Shown piece by piece: positions 53,698 to 61,491 of a stretch of 64,000 nucleotides of DNA. This stretch comes from Lasiosphaeria ovina (Eukaryota > Ascomycota > Sordariomycetes > Sordariales > Lasiosphaeriaceae): assembly GCA_033439765.1 (NCBI GenBank), contig JAULSN010000016.1, forward strand, positions 62,001-126,000, written 5' to 3'. A model generated the notes under the pieces. That model made no database searches. It had not been told where the DNA came from and saw only the letters and a list, made by a program, of their open reading frames with translations. A program made the position numbers and the translations under genes. Numbering within the stretch: position 1 is the stretch's first letter; the number at the start of each line of letters is the position of its first letter.

Positions 53698-54879
53698 ATG
53701 CCGAAACAAGGCAGCTTCACGCTGGTGCCCAACCCGGTGGGCTTCCAGGGCCTCGTGTCCCGGGCAGCCGACGGCCCGCAGAGCAAGCCGCCCATGACGT
53801 CCAAGCAAGCCCAGAAGCTGCACAAACTCGCAACGCGCCAGCCCCGCCTCTCCAAAGCCGAGCAGCGACGCTTCGAACGCGACGAGCAGGAACGCATCCG
53901 CAAGGAGTTCGACAAGGAGAAGCAGGCCTCCAAGGCCCGCGTTGCCCGCGACAAGAAAAAGGCAAAGGAGCAGCAGGTGGTTGAGCACAAGAGGAAGAAT
54001 GGTCTGCCGCTGGTCGATGTTCGGCCTAGCCAGGACACCATCGCTAGGTTCGTTAGAGGCAACGGCCTGGGCAGAAAACGGGACTCGCTCGGCGCCAACG
54101 TGCAACTTGAAACTGTAACCGAAGAAGCCGAGATCGAGACGGAGCCGCCACTTCCTGCGAGGAAGAGATCACCTCCGCCCCCGATTGCACGAGCGACAGC
54201 AATCTCGACAGAGCCAGTGCCACCTGTTCCTGCAGGATACAAATCGCCTTCGCCGGCGATTGCACGCGCGAGTGTCAATTCGACAGTAACATGGACAGCA
54301 TCAGCCACCCCGAGATCAACATCCACCTCGACAACAGCTGCGGCCGCGACTGCAGCTACAACTCTCACATCCACGACAACCGATACTTTTAGAATTGTTC
54401 GACAGGAACTCAGCAAGGCACTCAGCAAGAAGGCCGACCCCGTCACTCCCCAGCCGCCCGTATTCCGCAAGCCACCGATCCCAGTGCCCCGTGTTGTCGA
54501 TGCACGCCCTGCGACCAGACAGCGGACACGGTACCAGAACAAAGAGTGGGAGATGGCACCCCCGACGAGCACACAGCTGTTTGTCATGAAACACATAGAC
54601 GACCTCTTTCCCACTCCATCCCAGGAGGCCCGGGAACTGCAGGAAGAGTCTCCCAGAACCCCAGCGCCGCTGCCAAAGGCTGTCAAGCCGCAGCAGCCGG
54701 GCCAGGGCCAGGGACACAGCACTCGGGGGATGCAGGTCGCCGGCAGCCCCGGGGAAAAGGCCGACCCCAAGCCTGTCCTGTCGCAGGAGACAGACTATGG
54801 CGATTTCGACCTCGACGACACAGACCTCAAGCTATTGGAGGACCTGAGCGGGTATTTCGGGGATGACGAGTATCCTTAA
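53698..54879 (+). CDS. Fungal coiled-coil/disordered protein of unknown function
   Basis: Single exon, 393 residues. MPKQGSFTLVPNPVGFQGLV and a charged coiled coil at about residues 35-100 (SKAEQRRFERDEQERIRKEF) are followed by KRKNGLPLVDVRPSQDTIARFVRG, which looks like a conserved core motif. The middle is Ser/Thr/Ala/Pro-rich and probably disordered. The C-terminus is acidic and structured-looking (TQLFVMKHIDDLFPTPSQEA; DYGDFDLDDTDLKLLEDLSG). No enzyme motif, signal peptide or membrane helix. I do not recognise the family, but the two conserved-looking ends with a disordered middle suggest a nuclear or cytoskeletal scaffold (inference). Confidence 0.75.
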   Translation: MPKQGSFTLVPNPVGFQGLVSRAADGPQSKPPMTSKQAQKLHKLATRQPRLSKAEQRRFERDEQERIRKEFDKEKQASKARVARDKKKAKEQQVVEHKRKNGLPLVDVRPSQDTIARFVRGNGLGRKRDSLGANVQLETVTEEAEIETEPPLPARKRSPPPPIARATAISTEPVPPVPAGYKSPSPAIARASVNSTVTWTASATPRSTSTSTTAAAATAATTLTSTTTDTFRIVRQELSKALSKKADPVTPQPPVFRKPPIPVPRVVDARPATRQRTRYQNKEWEMAPPTSTQLFVMKHIDDLFPTPSQEARELQEESPRTPAPLPKAVKPQQPGQGQGHSTRGMQVAGSPGEKADPKPVLSQETDYGDFDLDDTDLKLLEDLSGYFGDDEYP

Positions 54880-55874
54880 TTCCAATTGTATGCCCGTCGC
54901 TTCCCGATATTCCATTCCATCTTGCTGGCCACGGTAGGCAACCTACGGGAATGTCGGCTTATCTTATCTCTACGTTAGCGGCCACTAAGAGCGCCGGGAA
55001 ATGGTCACCGGTGCGCTAGGCTGCGCTGGGCATCCAACGCAATGCGCAGCACCATCAGCTTGCCCGTCTTGGGCACCGCAACATTATGCGGCCACCTGCA
55101 AACTAGCCCACACGAGCAGGGCGCGATTGATGCAGAGGCAAATGCACGATGCGGTTGCACAAACCCAACTCGTGGAGCCAGGTCCGCGCAAGGCTACCAA
55201 TCCCCAGGCCCTTGGGAGATGACTCTTTGCTTCTTGCCATGTGCCGAAGTCTGCCTCGCAATTGTCGCACCCGGCGCGTCTTTACCGGGCTTGGGTGTCA
55301 AGGCCGCCTGATTGGGCAGGAATGAGCTGCGACGTGTACAACCGAAGAGATAGCTACAGTTCTGGACGCACATCTACCTACCAGCAGGACAGGGGACAAC
55401 CAAAAGCTGTGGTGGCTTGGGCATTCAGCCCTGGCATGCGAGAATCCTGTTCCTGTCCGCATCTGTGTGTGTCTCCTGTGTGCTTTGCTGTGTGCTGTGC
55501 TGGTGCTGTGTGACACGGTGGTGCCTGTGTCCCCCCAACCTGGAGCTTGCATTGCGCGGGGTGACACACACCACACCCCTCCCCCCCCCCCCCCCCCCCC
55601 GTCTCTAGGCACTGGAGGCCTGTTTGCCTGGCGTCGCCCGAGTACCTAGCCCCAGTCACGCTCGGGGCGTCGAAGCCGCATTTCCCAACAACCGCCGGCT
55701 TTCTTATAGGCTCCCAGCCTTCCGTGCAGGCCGCGCAGGGTCCAGACCTGCGTGCTCTCCGCAGTTATATACACGCTGGCCATTTGTTCGAGTCTCGAGC
55801 CGTGCAACTTGGACCGACCGTAGGATCACACGCACACACCATCGCAGCGGCCGTGCGCAACTTCCAGCCTGAAG
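54880..55874. other. Intergenic with C-homopolymer
   Basis: No gene supported. An uninterrupted run of about 20 C residues lies at 55581-55600, preceded by TGTGTGCT-rich sequence. The last 100 bases are the leader of the caspase-like gene. Confidence 0.5.
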
Positions 55875-58001
55875 ATGAGCCGCCTCGATCGCCAGCATTA
55901 CGAGTACAGCTACGGCCGCGACTCGCCCAGCTGGGAGAGCCGCACGTATGGCGACGGTTTTATTTCGCCTGGGCGCCGCTCAGCAGCAGGCATGGCCTAC
56001 GATGGCCCGGCGCGGGTCAGGCCGAGGGATCGAGACAGGACCAGGGTGACGGACCGAGACCGAGAAACGGACCGGGATCGGGACCGGGATCGAGATGCCG
56101 AGTATGTGTTTGTGGACAGGGAAAAAGAGAGCCTGAAGCAGCGCCTGAGCAGGACCAGCATGCCCCCTCTCGAGCCCGGTGCGGCAACCCCCCGTCCCCC
56201 GTCATCGACCGCCTCACTCCCGACCCGCCAGAACAGTAGTCGCACGCGGTCGCTCTCGCTGTCGCGCGTCTCCTCGCCCGACCGAGATCGCGACCGCGAG
56301 TACTACGGCCACAGGCCCCGGGTCAAGTACTACCAGCACGAGCGGCTGAGCCTGTCCAGCCCTCGTGTCCCGCTAGCTGGAGCCGGATGGCCACTAGCGT
56401 CGTCGCGCCCGGCTTCCCGCTCTCCCGGCCCCATTGCCCGTCCGGGGCCAGACCGGGACAGAGACAGAGACAGAGACAGATACGAGCGCGGCTTCCAGCT
56501 CGTCGAGCAGCGCCACAGCCAAAGCCGCAGCGCCGGCCCGATGCTATCCGTCTCGTCGGCCCTCCGCGACGACCCGCGCTTCGGCATGCAGCGCCTGTCG
56601 CTCGACGTCAACGGCCCCATGTCTCTAATGCCGATCAGCCGGCGCGCCAGCTTCGACGCCGAGAGGGACGGGGGCTTGGTGAGGAGGAAAGCCCCGAGCA
56701 TGAGCCCTGGGCGCGGCATCATGTCGCCGGCGTAAGTTCTTCTTTCTTTCCTCTGCAGGACACCACCTTAAACCAAGACTGGCAGCCCTGCAAAACTACT
56801 TTGGGGGAACTAACACGCGGTACAGCCACCAACTCTTCCGCCCCGCCGCCGTCCGGCCGCAGTACAACCAGGTGCACGCGCTGATCCTCACGTGGTCGTT
56901 CCACGACCTCAAGACGGCGCCGTACACGGCGCAGCCGGACCCGGACTACATCTCGCTCGAGGACGAGACGCGGCGGCTGCGCGACACGCTGCGCAGTTAC
57001 GGCTATCATGTGCACGAGTTCCTGATTCCCATGGTGCGCTCCGTCGAGCAGCTGCGGTCGCGCCTGCGCCAGTTCTGCCGCTACGCCGCCGACGACACCT
57101 TGCTGATGGTCTACTACCACGGCCACGGCAGCCTAGACGACGACAACGAGCTCGTGTTTAGCAGGTGCGTTCTTTTCCTCTTTTTCCTTTTTCCTCTGTG
57201 CAGCGGTTAGACATGTCAGCGCTGACCGCGATCCGCCCTCCAGCCACGAACACCCCGACGACCCCGACTGGTCTGCTGCGGCGGCCGCAGACCTGTACGA
57301 GGCGCTATTGTCGGGCGACCCGCACGCGCACAGCCGGTCGGCGCAGGTGTCGCAGCTGCTCAAGAAATAGTACGTCCCATCTCTTCTTCCCCCCATCGCA
57401 CCCACACACAACTAACCCCCCACGACGCAGCGAGCGCTACCGCCCCGTGGCCGAAGTGAAGTGGGACGACATCCGCACGACCGTGCTCGGCGCGCCGTGC
57501 GACATGCTGCTGGTGCTCGACTGCTGCGCGGCCGGCGGCGCCAACCTCGGCCACGCCAGCTGGCAGCCGCCGCCGTCGGCCGAGGGCTACACCAAGCACC
57601 TGTTCGCGGCGTGCGGGTTCGAGTCGAGCACCAGCGACGACATGACGGCCGCGCTGTGCGACGTGCTCGACGAGTGGGTGCCGCCGCCGTCGCCAACACC
57701 AACGCCAGCCTCCCAGCAGTTGGTACAGCAGGATGGGCGGCAGCGAAGCCGCAGCCGCGACGCCCGCGCCGCGCCGTTCCTGACCACCAAGCGCCTGCAC
57801 CAGATCATGGAGGACCGCCTGCAGAAGGACTCGGCCGGCAGCCAGCCCATCTTCAAGCAGCTGCTGCCGCTCGACCCGGAGCAGTACATCACGCTGCCGA
57901 ACTTGCTGGTCTTGCAGCAGCAGCAGCGCCACAGGGACAGGGAGATTGAGTGGGCCCATGCGGTCGATGCGGCTAAGCGCAGGGGGTATATCCTTGCTTG
58001 A
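55875..58001 (+). CDS. Caspase-like (peptidase C14) protein with RD-rich N-terminus
   Basis: Four exons: 55875-56731, 56826-57164, 57244-57369 and 57431-58001; sum 1893 nt, 630 residues. Residues 1-285 are disordered, with three Arg/Asp tracts (RDRDRTRVTDRDRETDRDRD and two later ones) and Ser/Pro runs. The protease domain starts near 300 with HALILTWSFHDLK. DTLLMVYYHGHGSLDDDNEL carries the catalytic His386, and DMLLVLDCCAAGGANLG carries Cys473 (the second Cys, aligned with the metacaspase DxC position). The domain ends near LPNLLVLQQQQRHRDRE. This is the fungal caspase/metacaspase-like family found as free proteases and as effectors of fungal NLRs; predicted to cleave proteins during regulated cell death. 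Both catalytic residues are intact. No signal peptide. The intron 1 acceptor follows CTAAC, and the intron 3 donor overlaps an apparent TAG stop (AAATA|GTACG), which hides the true frame. Confidence 0.88.
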
Positions 58002-58104
58002 GAGGAGGGGTGATGGATCGTGGGTGCATGGTTAGAGTAGAGAGATGGATGGGCTGGCAAGGTGTTGAGATGAGGGGTTGTACGATTGGAGCAGCACGTA
58101 GAAT

Positions 58105-58143
<39 letters not shown>

Positions 58144-58636
58144 GCGTTGGTGGAATTGGTTCAATGTAGCGGGCGTGAGCCTGTGAGCGAGTTTTGGCGG
58201 AATGACTAACGACTGGATGTTTGGCGTTGGCCGTGTTATTGGATCTGTTTTTTTTGCACTTCTATTATGTCTACCCATGCTAGCTATTTCGATGTTGCTA
58301 GTGCCTTGGGTTGGTCTCTGGCCTCCTTTGTCAAATACCTAAGCCTTGAGGTAATTTGTTGCCCGCAGACAATTGCCCTTTGTGTCTGTCGTGTCAGTGT
58401 GACATGTTGAACTTGCCATGCTGTTCAGTAGCCGACTTAGCCATATAGCCCAATTCTCAACGTTTGTTGGCGTGGCTCCTAAATACTCACAAAGAGTAAG
58501 ATCGTGTAAATATCCGTCTAGGCAAGCATTTATGACGCATTTCCAAGACAGAGAACGGCCTCTGAGATTCTATAACAGAGATATCAATAACGACTACCTC
58601 CCTTAGTGAAAAACCTTTAGGGCGAGCCGTAAGTTA
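58002..58636. other. Intergenic with TG microsatellite
   Basis: A (TG)n tract lies at 58107-58140. No gene recognised in the rest. Confidence 0.5.
58107..58140. repeat. (TG)n microsatellite
   Basis: About 17 uninterrupted TG units downstream of the caspase-like gene. Confidence 0.95.
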
Positions 58637-59035
58637 TTAAGGCCTTTCAAATCTTGGAAAGTCCCCTTTTAATAAGCATTTGGGAATTGGATCATTCGTC
58701 CCAGGGATGTTTATTACACATTCTACAGAGTACCAGGAGGCGTACTCGGATTGGATGCCGGAAAGCTCATCTCGGACGTATTGGGCGAATTGCTGCTTGA
58801 GTTCCTCGTCTGTCTCGGGAAGCTGGGACGCCCGCGACGACGACTGCGATTCCAAGGGATGTGCCCGTGAGTCCGAGCGCTGCGAATCTGGTAGATCTGG
58901 TGCTGGAGCCGGGGCAGAAGCTGAAGCATGCGAGGGCTCGGCGCTGCCGGGTAATGATGGCAGGACGGGCTGCCAGTCGAGGGATTTGGTGCCGATGAAC
59001 TCGACCTTGATGGGCGGGGACTTGCTCGCAGACAT
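58637..59035 (-). CDS. Small hypothetical protein, 132 residues
   Basis: Starts at the ATG at 59035-59033 (MSASKSPPIKVEFIGTKSLD). The frame is also open upstream to 59503, but that part has untranslated-region composition, and a pyrimidine-rich TTTTTTTTAG lies just before the chosen start. The middle is Ala/Pro/Ser-rich, and the C-terminus has a helical, charged segment (ETDEELKQQFAQYVRDELSG) followed by YASWYSVECVINIPGTNDPI. I do not recognise the family. Confidence 0.5.
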   Translation of the reverse strand: MSASKSPPIKVEFIGTKSLDWQPVLPSLPGSAEPSHASASAPAPAPDLPDSQRSDSRAHPLESQSSSRASQLPETDEELKQQFAQYVRDELSGIQSEYASWYSVECVINIPGTNDPIPKCLLKGDFPRFERP

Positions 59036-59828
59036 TCTTTCGGAAGCCCTGACACGGGTGGCTAAAAAAAACAGGTCGTTAGCAATCTCCAGCGTAGAAT
59101 TGGCACGTGGTTGGACGAGACGTTTTGTGCATAAATCGAAAAACCTGAACTCAGGCGAGTATTGGCGGCCAGCAATGGCAATGGCATGGCAGCCGCGCGA
59201 TCCTGCTGATAGCCGTGGCGGGATTGGGAGGAAGAAATAAAGGCAACAGTCGTGGTGGAATTTTGAAGTTGGTAGAAGGAAAAAAAAAGGTCGGCTTTGG
59301 GTGTTTGCGGTGGAAGCGGCGTCCCTTTTCATATGCTGTTGGCTGTGCGTCTGGGTAGTGTGGTGTGAGTGGTGGGCGTGCATGCGCCTTGATTGGTTTC
59401 CGCTCAGTCGGGCCTCCTTCGAGGGCGGCCACCGCCCCGCACGGAGCTTGGCTTGTCCTTTTGTCTTGTTTTCTATTTTATCCTTTTTCTTGTGTAGATG
59501 CAATACATCTGTGCCGAGAAGCTCACGAGGAATCAGATATCATGCAGACAAATCACTGAATGCGATATCTCCCCGACAGAAGCGGAAACGAAGTGTTCCG
59601 GTCAATCAGATCGCAGCCGCCACCAACGCGATCCGGAGCCACAAGGCCAACCTCTCCAAGCACGCTATCCAGAAACCGTACTAAAGGTTTAGGTTTAGGT
59701 TTGACATTGCCGAACAAACTACGGATTACGCACAGTACTTGTCAGAACTCACCCATGAGTCAGTTAGGTAGGCAGGTACCGTTCCCAGCTGTGCTTTTCC
59801 CGCCTATTACTTCTTCACACCGCGGCAA
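59036..59828. other. Intergenic, no gene seen
   Basis: Probable promoter of the small minus-strand gene on its left side. Three GTTTAG-type units occur at about 59687-59702. No other structure recognised. Confidence 0.5.
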
Positions 59829-60567
59829 GCGCCATCAACCCGAAAACGGCAGCAGATTTCCATGTCTTCCCCCGTCTCTTCCCCCGTCTCCCGTGGGAGC
59901 TCAGGGAGCAGATCTAGAAACTCGCAACCCGGCCGGCTCTCCTAGGAGCGCACGTGTTTAGAGTTTACAATGCCAACGACTCAGAACACGCCGGCGGCCC
60001 GGAACACGAAACCCCTCGCGATGCCTTCCCGCGGATCTCGAAATCGCGTCTTGCCGCGCCGCGGTGCCTACCGAGGGGCGTCGACTTCAACCCGGACGCA
60101 CAGGCAGCAGCCCCCATCTCATGGACGCTCAACAACCCGTCAGCCTACCATTTCGACAGCGGTCTTTGGACGGCCTGCAAAGAATCACTGCTAGTCATGG
60201 AGAACGAGTTCCAAGTTCCAGCACGACGGTAAAAAGAATGGAGCGCTTCAGAGGTAGAAAGCTTCCGGAAGAGGAACAGTCCCAAGGGCCGGGAGACAAA
60301 CCCCCGAGAGCCTTCTACGCGAGCGACCGCCGGTTTGTCGAAGTGAAGGAGAAGCAGCTTGGATACCGGGCTGGGCATGACCGCATGTGGGATGCCGGCT
60401 ACCAAGTTCCAGCAGAGCATGTCACCTGCTGGTGTGGCTCGCAGGAATTCGTCCGGCAGCTCAGCGACGCGCTGGATGACATTTGGGACTACGAGGAGAA
60501 TGAATGGCATGGGAGCCCCGACTGCAATTGGGTTGAGTATGGGCTTCTTGCTTGCGAGTACCTTTGA
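59829..60567 (+). pseudogene. 2EXR family pseudogene
   Basis: From about 59856 the frame reads DFHVFPRLFPRLPWELREQI, then a TAG (59915-59917) exactly where the motif requires Trp, then KLATRPALLGAHVFRVYN and NPSAYHFDSGLWTACKESLL, the usual continuation of 2EXR proteins. A second lesion near 60225 shifts the frame; downstream, another phase continues with SDRRFVEVKEKQLGYRAGHD and WDYEENEWHGSPDCNWVEYG and stops at 60567. TGG-to-TAG is a single G-to-A change. The intact paralogue-type gene in this window is at 31459-32255. Confidence 0.75.
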
Positions 60568-60570
60568 CGA

Positions 60571-60805
60571 TAGAACCTATCCGCTATCACAAATGAAGGA
60601 AACATGTTTCCACTCTTCAATCCAGAATCAATTCACAGCCACGTAATTACCAACCCTTCGGTCTACCTGGGCACACTCGAAACTCTATTTTGAAACAAGG
60701 GAAAATACAAATTCTAGTTAATTCGGTCATTCTAATCTCAGGAGACGACATCGGACAATGCCGTCCTCCTCGAGTTCTCTGCCGTGGGAGCAGTGCGCCC
60801 TCGAA
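60571..60805. other. Short intergenic stretch
   Basis: No gene recognised between the 2EXR pseudogene and the end of the repeat-protein gene. Confidence 0.5.
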
Positions 60806-60951
60806 TCACCACGTCTCGCCGATGTCACCTTTCAGGGACGAAGAAGACGAGACGTGTACAGCACCCGTGGGCGTCAGCAGGGGGCTGTCCGGCAGGGGCG
60901 GCAGGTCGTCTCCGTCTCCGTCTCCGTCTCCGTCTCCGTCTCCGTCTCCTA

Positions 60952-61016
<65 letters not shown>

Positions 61017-61458
61017 TCCTCGTCGTCCTCGTTGATAGGAGTGTCGCCCGCGCCAAGCACAATCGTGACGATGCTGTCGTCGGTGTTGTAGTTGCCGGCG
61101 AGTTCGTCATGGAGGCTGAGTCGGCCTTGGCCGAGCACGGCAGTGTCAGCGCTGTCGTCGTCGAGGAGAGGTTTGTCCTCGCTATTTTTGTCGTCGTCCT
61201 CGTCGTGGCCGCTGGGGCTGTTGTTGCTGCTGTCGTCGACAGGGTCAACCTGGTCAATCTCGAGGATATTGTTATCGCCGCCGCCGCCGCCGCCGCCGCC
61301 GTTATTCTCAACATAACCAACATCGTCCGGGCCAAGTACAATAGTGACAACACTCTCTTCGCCGCTGCTATGGCCGTCCTCACCAGCACAAGTTTCGGTT
61401 TTGTCGTCGTCGTCGTCGTTGCTATGGCCGTCCTCACCAGCACCAGTTTCAGTTTTGT

Positions 61459-61491
<33 letters not shown>

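Noticed and set aside
59687..59702. Telomere-like GGTTTAGGTTTAGG
   Set aside because: Only about three units and not the fungal TTAGGG phase; flanked by ordinary sequence, so not a telomere.
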